Assembly (NCBI GenBank): GCA_965228545.1
Contig: OZ245822.1
Span: 1,922,001-1,986,000 of the forward strand
DNA from: HXMU1420-13 sp965228545
GTDB taxonomy: Bacteria; Bacteroidota; Rhodothermia; Balneolales; Balneolaceae
DNA: 64,000 nt
Reading direction: 5' to 3'
Part shown: positions 1 through 8,157 of the stretch, one piece after another
Position numbering within the stretch: the stretch's first letter is position 1
How the letters are laid out: the number at the start of each line of letters is the position of its first letter
Translations under genes and position numbers: made by a program
Notes under the pieces: generated by a model
Database searches by the model: none
Told to the model about the DNA's origin: nothing
What the model saw: only the letters and a program-made list of their open reading frames with translations

Positions 1-618
1 AAAATTCCCTCTTGTTATAGAAGCCGATACCGCTTTATCTGCAATCTCTTCATTTAATACTACTACATCATTTATGGCAGAGATACTCTTTTTCTTTGAT
101 GCTTTGTTATTATTCAAAAACTGCTCTCTAAGCATAATTAAAGTTTGCCCGGATTCCTGATTGGCCTTCAAGTTTTCGAAATACTGATCTGCGATTACCA
201 TAAAGGTTTCATGATCACTTTTCCAGATGTTGAAAGCAGTTTTAAATTCTTCCCATTCAATAGCTTCTTTTGGCGTTTGTGGCAAGTCTGCATAGGCTGC
301 CCATTCTGCCTCAAGCTCACCCCAATGTGTAGATAAACTATTGCGAACTTCCTCTCTATCTTCAATAGTTAATTCCGAATTTTGGAGCGCTTCTTCTGCA
401 GCACTGATATTTGCTAACGCCAAACTTACACTCTGTAATGATTCTACACTAGGCAATCGTACTGCACCAATTTCTTCGATGGCCTGCTGATTTTTTACTG
501 CACTAAAGTAGCCCAACCCACCCAGAAGCATCGTAATTATGCAAATACTTAAAAAAGTGAGGCTCAATTTCTTGTTTAAAGTCCAAGTACTGTTGTGGTT
601 ATCTATGAATTGTTTCAT
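1..618 (-). CDS. Methyl-accepting chemotaxis protein, N-terminal part (cut by window edge)
   Basis: The open frame starts at the ATG at 616-618 and runs without a stop to base 1 (206 codons visible). An AAGGAG motif lies about nine bases upstream of the ATG, a strong ribosome site that fixes the start. The protein has a short cytoplasmic N-terminus, one hydrophobic segment at about residues 19-40, then a helical, acidic, Glu/Gln-rich region like the four-helix-bundle ligand-binding domain of chemoreceptors. The second membrane segment, HAMP and signalling domains lie outside the window. It is next to cheY and cheB on the same strand but separated by a terminator and about 600 bases, so it is probably its own transcript. 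The receptor assignment rests on topology, sequence character and context, because the diagnostic signalling hairpin is not visible. Confidence 0.8.
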   Translation of the reverse strand, partial: MKQFIDNHNSTWTLNKKLSLTFLSICIITMLLGGLGYFSAVKNQQAIEEIGAVRLPSVESLQSVSLALANISAAEEALQNSELTIEDREEVRNSLSTHWGELEAEWAAYADLPQTPKEAIEWEEFKTAFNIWKSDHETFMVIADQYFENLKANQESGQTLIMLREQFLNNNKASKKKSISAINDVVVLNEEIADKAVSASITRGNF

Positions 619-767
619 TTGAATTCGCTCCTTACTGTCAAGAAGTCCCTAAGAATTTTATTTCGAGTAATACTCTATGTTTATAGTAATTATGTTTTCC
701 AGCTACCCTAAAAAACCAAGCATTCCTCACCTTGCAGCTTCTTACATCTACTTTTAAAGAATTATTC

Positions 768-956
768 GCGTGTTTTAAACACGCTTGCGGAATCCGCATA
801 GATTGGAAATACTGCAAAAAGCAGTTTAGAATTCTTTAGCGCCATATATTCAGTTGATGCGCTTAAGTTTTCAACACATTCAGTGCACGAGTTGCGTGCA
901 ATTGGCAAAGCTTCCAACGCGTGTTATTTCTGCCGGGCTTAAACCGGCTGCTTTTT
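768..956 (+). ncRNA. Hairpin-rich stretch, candidate structured RNA ending in a terminator-like hairpin
   Basis: Between the MCP start (618) and the cheY terminator (1162) there is no convincing gene. The interval 768-948 packs hairpins one after another: arms 768-775/777-784, 786-790/794-798, 812-815/821-824, 834-842/859-867 (one mismatch), 884-888/896-900, 902-905/914-917 and 932-936/944-948. The last (GCCGG/CCGGC) is followed on the plus strand by a T run at 952-956, like an intrinsic terminator. This suggests a plus-strand RNA antisense to the MCP leader. The same bases could instead be the folded 5' leader of the MCP transcript from the minus strand. I do not recognise a known riboswitch or RNA family in either direction. 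Confidence 0.3.
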
Positions 957-1108
957 CTAACCTCTGAATAAGTGTGTATTCCCAGACTGAATTTGTCGGT
1001 TATTCAGGTACTCTATTTTCAAATTAAGCAGTTGTTACTGCTTTACATCTCTATCATTTACAAGCGGCTTAATTGCCACTAAGTTAGTCATGTTGTGATA
1101 TACAATGT

Positions 1109-1136
1109 TTATCGACCCGATAGACGTTTAACCTTA
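1109..1136 (-). promoter_or_regulatory. Candidate FliA/sigma-28-like promoter for the MCP
   Basis: On the minus strand TAAGGTTA (1129-1136; 6 of 8 to the enterobacterial sigma-28 -35 TAAAGTTT) is followed by 12 bases and GTCGATAA (1109-1116; 7 of 8 to GCCGATAA). It points toward the MCP and would give a leader of about 480 bases. The consensus comes from other phyla, so this is a pattern match only. Confidence 0.35.
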
Positions 1137-1161
1137 ACTTTTTTTCATAAATATTTAAAAT

Positions 1162-1188
1162 AAAAAAACCCCGCAAGTTACTGCGGGG
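1162..1188 (-). terminator. Intrinsic terminator of the cheD-cheY unit
   Basis: The arms at 1169-1174 and 1183-1188 (CCCCGC/GCGGGG) form a GC-rich stem with an 8-base loop. On the minus strand the stem is followed by a run of seven T (1162-1168). It lies about 35 bases past the cheY stop. Confidence 0.85.
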
Positions 1189-1221
1189 CATTAATTAGGT
1201 TAATAATATGTACAATATGCT

Positions 1222-1608
1222 TTATTGACTTTCCAGTACACCTAAAGCTTCTAAAATTCGCTCTCTTAGAACCTCTGGAGTAAACGGTTTGTGTACAAAA
1301 CCGGCATTCATTTTCTGGATGATTTGGATTCTTTCGGGGTTACTTTCGGTTGAAACAATGAGAATTGGCAAGTCGATATACTCCTGATTTTCGCGCACTT
1401 TCTCCAACATTTCCATACCGTCCATCACAGGCATGTTTACATCTATGAAAAGGATATCCAACCATTCTTTACTTAATACTTCTAACCCGGCCTGGCCGTT
1501 GCCTGCTTCAAATATTTCGCCTACTTCAACACCACTATTGAGTATTGTCTTTTTAATCATACTGCGCATTACTGCACTATCGTCCACAACTAAAATATTA
1601 ATAGCCAT
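1222..1608 (-). CDS. cheY: CheY-type single-domain response regulator
   Basis: This 128-residue protein is a stand-alone receiver domain that would carry the phosphoryl signal from CheA to the motility motor or another output. The acidic pair D9/D10, the phospho-acceptor D56 in FIDVNMPVMDG, the switch residues S86/T87 and the conserved K107 in HKPF are all visible. It is the last gene of a minus-strand chemotaxis unit: its start is 12 bases past the cheB stop and a terminator follows. There is no output domain, so it must act by protein contact. A second receiver at 8672-9115 heads the other chemotaxis unit; which of the two is the motor CheY cannot be told from sequence alone. Confidence 0.9.
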   Translation of the reverse strand: MAINILVVDDSAVMRSMIKKTILNSGVEVGEIFEAGNGQAGLEVLSKEWLDILFIDVNMPVMDGMEMLEKVRENQEYIDLPILIVSTESNPERIQIIQKMNAGFVHKPFTPEVLRERILEALGVLESQ

Positions 1609-1620
1609 TTTCTTTTCCGT

Positions 1621-2682
1621 TTAAATGTGTGGTTCTAACACTTTTTTGTTCATGTGATTAACAATTGCCTCTGGAATCTTGTCCAACGGTAATTGATCGG
1701 TTACAGCACCGATGTTGTACGCCTCGCGTGGCATGCCATACACAACACTCGAGGCTTCGTCTTGCCCGATGGTGTATGACCCTTTATTTTTCATATTCAT
1801 TAGGCCTTTAGCACCGTCTGCGCCCATCCCGGTAAGAATTACGCCCATGGCATTTAATCCGGCAGAATTTGCAACCGAATTAAACAGTACGTCCACAGCG
1901 GGGCGTTGGTGGTGCACCGGTGGTCCTTGTTTCAATTTCACATAGTAACGGGCTCCGTTTTTCTCAACCAACATGTGATAGTTTCCCGGTGCAATAAAAA
2001 CGCACCCCGGCCTGATATGCTCCCCATCCTCTGCTTCCTTTACGTCTAGGGTGCAGAGTTCATTTAATCGGTCTGCAAAACTTTTGGTAAAAACAGGTGG
2101 CATATGTTGTACTACCACAATGCCGGGCATGCTAGGAGGTAATGCCGGCAAAATGTCGTTTAATGCCCGTGTTCCACCTGTTGATGAACCAATGGCAACC
2201 AACTTATTGGTAGTATGTACAAGTGTTGAATTTTTTGGGGTAATAGTTGGCCCAGCTATCTTTCGTGTTCCACTAAGCATACCCTTCTGGAATTTCGCCA
2301 TTGATGCTGTTCGCACTGCGCGAACTATATCTTGTGTGATATTTTGTGTAGAGTATGCTGACCCAGGTTTACAAAGCACCTCAACTGCACCCAGATTTAA
2401 TGCTGTGAGCGCATTTTTACTGTTTTTTGGAGTTAGCGAGCTTACTACAACAACAGGCATTGGTTTATGCTTCATTAGTTTAGAAAGAAAGGAAAGGCCA
2501 TCCATTCTCGGCATTTCTAAATCCAGTGTAATTACGTCTGGGTTTAGCTTCACGATTTTATCTCGGGCAACATACGGATTCATCGCTGTGCCTATAACCT
2601 CAATATCGTGTTGCTTGTTAAGCTCTTCGGTAAGCAACTTGCGGACGAGTGCAGAATCGTCTACCACCAATACTTTAATCAT
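1621..2682 (-). CDS. cheB: Chemotaxis protein-glutamate methylesterase/deamidase CheB
   Basis: CheB removes methyl groups from receptor glutamates and deamidates receptor glutamines, resetting receptor sensitivity. The 353-residue protein has an N-terminal receiver domain (phospho-acceptor D54 in LDLEMPRMDG, conserved K105) and a C-terminal esterase domain from about residue 158. The catalytic triad is visible as S167 in GSSTGG, H193 in QHMP and D289 in GMGADG. I choose the ATG at 2680-2682 over a GTG one codon earlier because the ATG overlaps the cheX stop in a TGATG arrangement and has GGAG upstream, which suggests translational coupling. Length and domain order are normal for the family. 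Confidence 0.95.
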   Translation of the reverse strand: MIKVLVVDDSALVRKLLTEELNKQHDIEVIGTAMNPYVARDKIVKLNPDVITLDLEMPRMDGLSFLSKLMKHKPMPVVVVSSLTPKNSKNALTALNLGAVEVLCKPGSAYSTQNITQDIVRAVRTASMAKFQKGMLSGTRKIAGPTITPKNSTLVHTTNKLVAIGSSTGGTRALNDILPALPPSMPGIVVVQHMPPVFTKSFADRLNELCTLDVKEAEDGEHIRPGCVFIAPGNYHMLVEKNGARYYVKLKQGPPVHHQRPAVDVLFNSVANSAGLNAMGVILTGMGADGAKGLMNMKNKGSYTIGQDEASSVVYGMPREAYNIGAVTDQLPLDKIPEAIVNHMNKKVLEPHI

Positions 2683-3149
2683 CACTCATTCTCCAGATAA
2701 ATTGAAATTTCAACGACACCCTCATCCAATAGTACGTTTACTTTCTGGTGATGCATCCCCATAAAAAGTGCATCGGCATTTTCATCAACCGCTGCAATTC
2801 TGGGTGGCTTAATCACGCAGATTTTATCGTCTTTTGCGAATAATGGTACAGTGTTGCCACAAATAATATTTGCTATTTCGCACAATGCACCTTCTTTTTC
2901 TTCTTGGCTCGGGTCGTCAATCCCCAGCATGTTTGCTGCAATTGCCGTTAACAACGATTCGTTTGGGCTAATCACCATCCCTCCTTTTGCTGCACCATCA
3001 AAGCCTACAACAGAACGAGTATTTCCTTCCGGGTACACCAGCTCATCTTCCTCAATTTCCCACTCATCCATCGGAAACATGAAGCAGGTTACTTCAAATG
3101 TATTTAATGCGATATCGTGTATGTTATCGGTGTATGTAGTTGTATTCAT
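2682..3149 (-). CDS. cheX: CheX-type CheY-P phosphatase
   Basis: This 155-residue protein matches the CheC/CheX/FliY phosphatase superfamily in its single helix motif E91-x2-N94 (EIANIICGN), the pair that inserts into the active site of phosphorylated CheY. There is one such motif, as in CheX, rather than two as in CheC. The Asp/Ser usually found four residues before the Glu is Gly here. It would speed loss of phosphate from a receiver, most simply the CheY encoded two genes downstream. It overlaps cheB by TGATG. A second CheX-like gene lies at 8158-8655 with a better match to the motif, so the two may serve different receivers. Confidence 0.75.
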   Translation of the reverse strand: MNTTTYTDNIHDIALNTFEVTCFMFPMDEWEIEEDELVYPEGNTRSVVGFDGAAKGGMVISPNESLLTAIAANMLGIDDPSQEEKEGALCEIANIICGNTVPLFAKDDKICVIKPPRIAAVDENADALFMGMHHQKVNVLLDEGVVEISIYLENE

Positions 3150-3229
3150 TGTTCTGTGGTAATTGAATGATGAGACATAGCCTTATACAAATCATGTATA
3201 TCTAGGTTATCGTAATTATACACTAACAC
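3146..3229 (-). CDS. Possible 27-residue leader peptide coupled to cheX
   Basis: A GTG at 3227-3229 opens a 27-codon frame that stops at TGA 3146-3148, overlapping the cheX ATG (ATGA). AGGAAG lies about six bases upstream of the GTG. The predicted peptide begins MLVYNYDNLDIHDLYKAM. The overlap and ribosome site suggest a coupled leader, but a frame this short can arise by chance and no family is recognised. Confidence 0.25.
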   Translation of the reverse strand: MLVYNYDNLDIHDLYKAMSHHSITTEQ

Positions 3230-3272
3230 TTAAGGCTTCCTATTTTCATTGTTAATGTTTTTGGAGATTCAC

Positions 3273-3410
3273 CTACGATGGTGGATTGTAGCGAAGTAGC
3301 TGCGTGTGCATTATGTAGGATAAAAGCATTTCCTTTTTTCGCTTTTCGTACTCATTTAAGGCTTCTTCGAAGGTTGCTTGCTCTGTGTAATTTAATGGCT
3401 CTTTACTCAT
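3273..3410 (-). CDS. Small charged protein (45 aa) inside the chemotaxis operon
   Basis: An ATG at 3408-3410 opens a 45-codon frame ending at TAG 3273-3275. It lies 10 bases after the cheD stop, on the same strand, with an AGGA motif near the cheD end as a possible ribosome site. The peptide begins MSKEPLNYTEQATFEEALNE and is strongly charged and probably helical, with a Lys/Arg cluster near residue 25 (EKRKKE). There is no signal peptide or membrane segment. I do not recognise a family. The tight spacing between cheD and cheX argues for a real gene, perhaps a small partner of a chemotaxis protein, which is inference. Confidence 0.5.
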   Translation of the reverse strand: MSKEPLNYTEQATFEEALNEYEKRKKEMLLSYIMHTQLLRYNPPS

Positions 3411-3420
3411 GGCATTATCT

Positions 3421-3960
3421 TTATCCTACTCTAGCAGCAGAGAAACTTAAATCCGGAGAAACCCCGGTTCTTAAATTTCTTTGTGGCGAGTTAAGCGGCA
3501 CTTTATTAATGGTTACCAAACCGTTATTCATCTCCAGTTCCATGGTTCGTGAAATGGAGCCCCCAACCTCCTGATTGGCGATCATATAGCCATTTTTCCA
3601 TAACAATTTTCGGAAGGTGGTAAAATTTCGCTGCCCGATTTTGAAGTAATCCTCACCGGCATTTTGCTTCATACTGGCACCACCGGCAACGTTTATTTCC
3701 AGGTTTCTTTTGGTTGCACCAAGTGCAAAAATTTCTTTTAACAACAGTGCGAATCCGGTATCCACATACATTTCGGGTTTGACGGCCGCTTTTGCCGGAT
3801 CTGATTTCGATAACGGTAACATCACATGCACCATGCCTCCAACTCCGGCTAATTTATCATAAACGGTAATTCCTAAGCAGCTCCCAAGTGCGTGCGTAAT
3901 AATCATATCGTTTTGATTATTCGACACCTTTAAATCGCTTACGCCTACAACTTTTTTCAT
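3421..3960 (-). CDS. cheD: Chemoreceptor glutamine deamidase CheD
   Basis: CheD deamidates receptor glutamines to glutamates and in several bacteria also binds CheC-type phosphatases. The 179-residue protein has the family's catalytic residues: T22 and C28 in THALGSCLG and H45 in GMVHVMLP. The C-terminal 25 or so residues extend past the core and are rich in Asn, Arg and Ser. The start ATG at 3958-3960 has AAAGG about eight bases upstream. It is the first gene of the unit that continues through a small ORF, cheX, cheB and cheY. A candidate promoter lies about 100 bases upstream. Confidence 0.93.
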   Translation of the reverse strand: MKKVVGVSDLKVSNNQNDMIITHALGSCLGITVYDKLAGVGGMVHVMLPLSKSDPAKAAVKPEMYVDTGFALLLKEIFALGATKRNLEINVAGGASMKQNAGEDYFKIGQRNFTTFRKLLWKNGYMIANQEVGGSISRTMELEMNNGLVTINKVPLNSPQRNLRTGVSPDLSFSAARVG

Positions 3961-4061
3961 TCAATCATACCTTTCTATGTCTGTGTTAGCCCACTAATTA
4001 TTTCGAATCAACTCCAAAATTGATGTTCCATGCAAAACTGAATTTAGGGAGCATGTCTACT

Positions 4062-4088
4062 TTATCGGTGTTCTTTTTGAACTTCTTA
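4062..4088 (-). promoter_or_regulatory. Candidate FliA/sigma-28-like -10 upstream of cheD
   Basis: The minus strand carries ACCGATAA at 4062-4069 (7 of 8 to GCCGATAA). The -35 region at 4081-4088 (TAAGAAGT) matches TAAAGTTT poorly, about half the positions. It sits between the upstream terminator and cheD, where a promoter is needed. Weak evidence on its own. Confidence 0.25.
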
Positions 4089-4123
4089 AGCCGTGCTTAC
4101 CCGTTTCGGCTTCACCCATATAC

Positions 4124-4154
4124 AAAAAAGGCACTCTGTATTGGAGTGCCTTTT
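4124..4154. terminator. Bidirectional-looking terminator after cheR
   Basis: The arms GGCACTC (4130-4136) and GAGTGCC (4144-4150) form a perfect 7-bp stem. It is flanked by A run 4124-4129 and T run 4151-4154, so on the minus strand the stem is followed by six T. It ends the cheY2-cheX2-cheA-cheR transcript. Confidence 0.85.
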
Positions 4155-4180
4155 AACTAACTATTTAACTCAACTTTTCT

Positions 4181-5011
4181 TTAGACTTTTTGATACACGG
4201 CCGGTGCTACGTTTTTAAAACCGAGTGCCGGAGCATTCATACTTTCCGAGTGGCCCAAAAATACATATCCATTGGGTTCAAGTACATCTCTGAATTTGGT
4301 AATCAGTTTTTCTTGGGTTTCCCTATTGAAGTAAATCATAACATTTCGGCACATAATAAGCTGAAAACCACCTTTTAATGGCCAGTGATCGTTTAGATTT
4401 AGTCGACCGTAGGTAATCATTCGGCTAACCTGCTCTTTCACTTTATACGAACCATCGGGTTGATGGGTAAAATATTTCCCCAAGTAGTTGCCGGGTATAT
4501 CACCCACTTTGTGATGGGCATACACCCCAGACTTCGCAATGTTTAGTACATCGCGTGAAATATCTGTAGCTAGAATTTTCACCCCACGGTGGTTGATACT
4601 ATTTTCAGCTTCCAGCAAATTCATTGCTAATGTTATAGGTTCTTCTCCCGAAGAGCAGCCCGCCGACCACCACTTTACTGAGCGCCCACGCAATGTGGGA
4701 TAGATATGCTTTTCGATAAATTCGAAGTGCTTATTCTCGCGATAAAAAGACGTTTTATTGGTAGTGAGAACATCAACGAACGCTAAAAACTCATTATTGG
4801 GCTTTTCCGCCTCAATCAAATCCAGATACTCACTAAAAGAAGTAATTCCAAGCCCACGCATCCGCTTTGCCAGGCGGCTTTGAACCAATGCTTCTTTGCC
4901 CTCATTTATTGAAATACCGCAGTAATCGAATATAATTTTACGCACCTTTTGGAAATCTGTGTTCTTAAGAACTGCTCCTTTTATGCTGGGTTGTGCTGTT
5001 AATAAACTCAT
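4181..5011 (-). CDS. cheR: Chemotaxis protein methyltransferase CheR
   Basis: CheR transfers methyl groups from S-adenosylmethionine to receptor glutamates, opposing CheB. The 276-residue protein has the CheR N-terminal helical domain and the SAM-binding domain, with the SAGCSSGEEP motif, CRNVMIYF and LGHSES visible. An upstream TTG at 5032 would add seven residues, but the ATG at 5009-5011 has AGGTAA at good spacing, so I use it. It follows cheA closely and is the last gene before the terminator at 4124-4154. The length is normal and there is no TPR or other fusion domain. Confidence 0.95.
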   Translation of the reverse strand: MSLLTAQPSIKGAVLKNTDFQKVRKIIFDYCGISINEGKEALVQSRLAKRMRGLGITSFSEYLDLIEAEKPNNEFLAFVDVLTTNKTSFYRENKHFEFIEKHIYPTLRGRSVKWWSAGCSSGEEPITLAMNLLEAENSINHRGVKILATDISRDVLNIAKSGVYAHHKVGDIPGNYLGKYFTHQPDGSYKVKEQVSRMITYGRLNLNDHWPLKGGFQLIMCRNVMIYFNRETQEKLITKFRDVLEPNGYVFLGHSESMNAPALGFKNVAPAVYQKV

Positions 5012-5039
5012 ACGATTTACCTGTTTGATCAATTTTGCA

Positions 5040-8000
5040 TTATGTGGTGAGTGCGGCTGTATCCAGAATCAGTCCAACACGGCCATCACCCAATATTGCT
5101 CCACCAGAAATGTGTTGCATGGGTGCAATCATGTTGATGGATTTACCCACCAGTTGCTGCTGCCCTATCACCTCATCAACAAGCAAGGCAAAACGGTCGT
5201 TGTTGTTCTTAATTACCAACAGCGTACCCGACATAATATCTTCAATAGCTTCTTCGATCTCGAACAGGCGATGAAGACGAATTACCGGTACCGATTTTCC
5301 TCGAAACGATACTTGCTCGTTTTCGCCCAATACGGTGAATAGATCTTCAGGATTTGCCCTAAAAGTCATATCGATATTAATAGTTGGAACAATAAATCTC
5401 TCTTGACCAACCCTGATCAACATGCCATCGGTGATGGCTAATGTGAATGGTAGTTCGATAGTAATAGTGGTTCCCACGCCCAATTCTGACGTTACCTCCA
5501 CCTTGCCTTGCAGCTGTTCGATGGATCGCCGCACTACATCCATACCTACTCCTCGGTCCGATAGATCGGTTACTTTTTCTGCGGATGAGAATCCGGGTAA
5601 AAAGATGAGACCGTAAATTTCTGAATCCGTTAGTTTCTTATCCGGATCGATTAACCCTTTTTCGAGAGCTTTTTTCAGAATTACTTCTTTATTTATTCCA
5701 CGTCCATCATCTTGAATTTGCAGCACTACTTTTCCACCCTCCTGATAAGCTTTCAAAGTAACTGTTGCAACAGCCGGTTTATCTGTTTGTGCACGCTGTT
5801 GTTTAGTTTCAATTCCATGATCAAGCGAGTTACGCAGCATGTGAATGAGGGGCTCGTTGATGATATCCACCATATTTCTATCGATCTCAGTGTCCTCACC
5901 TACGGTGTTAAATTTCACTTGCTTTCCAGCTTTTCTCGATAAATCACGAACCAATCGGTTCATTTTATGGAAAGTGGCTTTAAGGGGAACCATCCGAAGA
6001 GTTAAGCTTGTATCCTGTAGTTCACGCAATATTTTTGTAGCGTGATTTACTTTCTTCTGCAATTCTGAGTCTTTCGAAATATTCGGATCCTGCGCCACTA
6101 CCGAATGGGCAATTACCAGCTCGCCCACCATATCAATTAAGCGATCGAGGCGGTTTACACTTACCCGAACCGAACTTTCAGCATCACTCTTTTGAGCATT
6201 ATTCGTTTGCTCATTTTGGGGTTCATTCTCTGATTTTGCTGCCTGAACGGTGGTATCTGCAGGAGCATCAACACGCACTTCTTCGATATTGCCCGACTCA
6301 ACTTCAGCTTCACTAGCAATAGGACGTACCACCCCTTCTTCTTTAGATAGTGCTTCGGCTGGTAGTACTTTATTTTCGGCCACATCAACCAGTACATTCA
6401 TCATGCTTTGGTAATTAACCGGTACCGGAAGCGGATCGCCACCATTGCAATGCTCTACCGTACCTAATAGTTTTTTAATGATATCGATCGACTCGAAATT
6501 GATATCAGCACATGCACGATCGAATGGTAAATCGCCATCTCGCACAATACTTAGCACTGTTTCTACATGATGGGTAAATTCGGTAATGGGATCAAGCCCC
6601 ATAAATGCCGACGTTCCTTTTATGGTATGGAAAGCTCTGAATACCGTGTTCACCAGTTCGTTATCATCTGGATGATCTTCCAGATCAAGCAGTGCGCTTT
6701 CGGCCGAATCGATTAACTCGCTACACTCGGTAATAAATTCGCCAACCATCGACAAATCAATATCTTCGGGAATTAAAAAAACTTTCGTGGCAGGTTTATT
6801 CACTTCATTATCTGTGCTATCTAAATCCGCTGTTTTTTCAACTGCTTCCGATTTGGGTTTCGGCTCAGCTGTCTGTTCTTTAAGTGATGGCTCATTAGGT
6901 TCATCAATCTGAGAGTCTTCCCATTCTTGATTACTGATTATCTCGCTGGCTTTTTCTATAAGCGCTGAAACAGTTTCCAGCCAGCCATTTTCTTGCTGCC
7001 CCGCAGAAAGTACTTGCGCTACAATGGTATAGGCTTTTCTCAATTCCGATGCTGCCTCATCCATTTCATCGTTAGCAGAATTCAGTAAATAGCCGGCGAG
7101 TAGCGCAACATCCTCTTTATCCGGCTGATCATCCATCATTAGTAAATGTGTGGCCAGATCGTCTAATGTTGAATTTTTTGGCACTTCCACCCCAGCGATC
7201 GCTTGCGGCCTCACTTCTACGTCTTTTGCAGAGTACGCTTCAATTTCTTCCTCAGTAATTACTGTATCTGCCGATTCGCCTTCGCCGGTTAGTGCTTTTT
7301 CAAGCTCTTCGTAAGCTTTTTCGAACGCTTCTACACTAACATCTACATCAGGCAGTAGAAACTCCCTAAATACGTTAATAGCCTGCATGGTAGTTGCTTT
7401 TACCGTAATGAAATACTCGTCCTTCTGATAAAGGTGAATAATTCCCTGATAAGCGATATCACTGAGTTTTTGCATCTGCCCGGAAATACTTTCAAGGCTG
7501 CTTACTACTTGTTCGAACTTTGCACCGGCTATAGCTACATTATCTCGGTCGTTGGGCCAAACATCTGCTAACAATTGAATAATACCTGCTACTTCTACAA
7601 CGATATCTTCTTCTTCGAGTGATTCTGAATGTGCAGCCGTTGTTTCTTCTTTAGAAGTTGTAGCCTCCGTGTTTTCTTCATTGCTTGTAGTAGTTTTGGC
7701 CGGTTCTTTAGTTTCCAGCTCTTCTAGTTCTTGCTCAGAAATAATGGTATCAGCCGATTCTTTTCCACCATTTAGTGCTTTACTTAGTTCTGCAAATGCT
7801 TTTTCAAAATCCTCAACTTTAATATCCCCATCTGTAATGATGAACTCTCTAAACAAGTTTATAGCTTGCATGGTGGTGGCTTTGACCTCCATAAAAAAGG
7901 TGTCCTTTTCGTACAAGTGTTTGATACCTTTCCAAGCAAGATTAGCCAATTTTTGAGTTTGCCCGAAACTTTGATCAAAGCTTTCTATCACGCTTTCGAA

Positions 8001-8108
8001 CTTAGCTCCGGCAACGGCTACATTTTCTCGGTCGTTGGGCCAAACATCTGCAAGTAGCTGGATTGTTTGTGCCAATTCGTCTACAACATGGTTATTATCG
8101 TTACTCAT
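5040..8108 (-). CDS. cheA: Chemotaxis histidine kinase CheA with repeated N-terminal modules
   Basis: CheA phosphorylates CheY and CheB in response to receptors. The protein is 1022 residues, well above the usual 650-750. The normal parts are an Hpt domain with phospho-acceptor H494 (FHTIKG), a dimerisation/P4 kinase core at about 648-890 (N760 in HMLRNSLDHG, DDGRG at 800-804, GVGMDVV at 853-859) and a CheW-like P5 domain to the end. The unusual part is residues 1-400. Two copies of a module of about 125 residues (7-129 and 167-291) share LLADVWPNDR and VKATTMQAIN. A third, divergent copy seems to start at about residue 314. Acidic linkers separate the modules. No CheY-binding P2 domain is recognised between Hpt and P3, where there is a Glu/Ala-rich linker at about 580-645. 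The gene lies between cheX2 and cheR. Confidence 0.93.
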   Translation of the reverse strand: MSNDNNHVVDELAQTIQLLADVWPNDRENVAVAGAKFESVIESFDQSFGQTQKLANLAWKGIKHLYEKDTFFMEVKATTMQAINLFREFIITDGDIKVEDFEKAFAELSKALNGGKESADTIISEQELEELETKEPAKTTTSNEENTEATTSKEETTAAHSESLEEEDIVVEVAGIIQLLADVWPNDRDNVAIAGAKFEQVVSSLESISGQMQKLSDIAYQGIIHLYQKDEYFITVKATTMQAINVFREFLLPDVDVSVEAFEKAYEELEKALTGEGESADTVITEEEIEAYSAKDVEVRPQAIAGVEVPKNSTLDDLATHLLMMDDQPDKEDVALLAGYLLNSANDEMDEAASELRKAYTIVAQVLSAGQQENGWLETVSALIEKASEIISNQEWEDSQIDEPNEPSLKEQTAEPKPKSEAVEKTADLDSTDNEVNKPATKVFLIPEDIDLSMVGEFITECSELIDSAESALLDLEDHPDDNELVNTVFRAFHTIKGTSAFMGLDPITEFTHHVETVLSIVRDGDLPFDRACADINFESIDIIKKLLGTVEHCNGGDPLPVPVNYQSMMNVLVDVAENKVLPAEALSKEEGVVRPIASEAEVESGNIEEVRVDAPADTTVQAAKSENEPQNEQTNNAQKSDAESSVRVSVNRLDRLIDMVGELVIAHSVVAQDPNISKDSELQKKVNHATKILRELQDTSLTLRMVPLKATFHKMNRLVRDLSRKAGKQVKFNTVGEDTEIDRNMVDIINEPLIHMLRNSLDHGIETKQQRAQTDKPAVATVTLKAYQEGGKVVLQIQDDGRGINKEVILKKALEKGLIDPDKKLTDSEIYGLIFLPGFSSAEKVTDLSDRGVGMDVVRRSIEQLQGKVEVTSELGVGTTITIELPFTLAITDGMLIRVGQERFIVPTINIDMTFRANPEDLFTVLGENEQVSFRGKSVPVIRLHRLFEIEEAIEDIMSGTLLVIKNNNDRFALLVDEVIGQQQLVGKSINMIAPMQHISGGAILGDGRVGLILDTAALTT
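7236..8090 (-). repeat. Intragenic duplication in cheA (two ~370-bp units)
   Basis: The units 7722-8090 and 7236-7610 encode the two similar N-terminal modules of CheA. Short stretches stay near-identical in DNA as well as protein, for example around the codons for ADVWPND and VKATTMQAIN, so the duplication is either recent or conserved by constraint. A linker rich in Thr and Glu separates them. Confidence 0.85.
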
Positions 8109-8157
8109 AGGATTCTGTACCTGATTCTGAGTGTTATCGTCGTTTTATAAAAAGCAA

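Noticed and set aside
841..1020. Possible cyclic di-GMP or other known riboswitch in the MCP leader
   Set aside because: Conserved core motifs of the GEMM class and other riboswitch classes I know are not present; only generic hairpins are seen.
2051..2764. Long open frame on the plus strand (237 codons) across cheB and the end of cheX
   Set aside because: It lies antisense to clear cheB/cheX coding sequence; the amino-acid composition looks like a shadow frame and there is no recognised motif.
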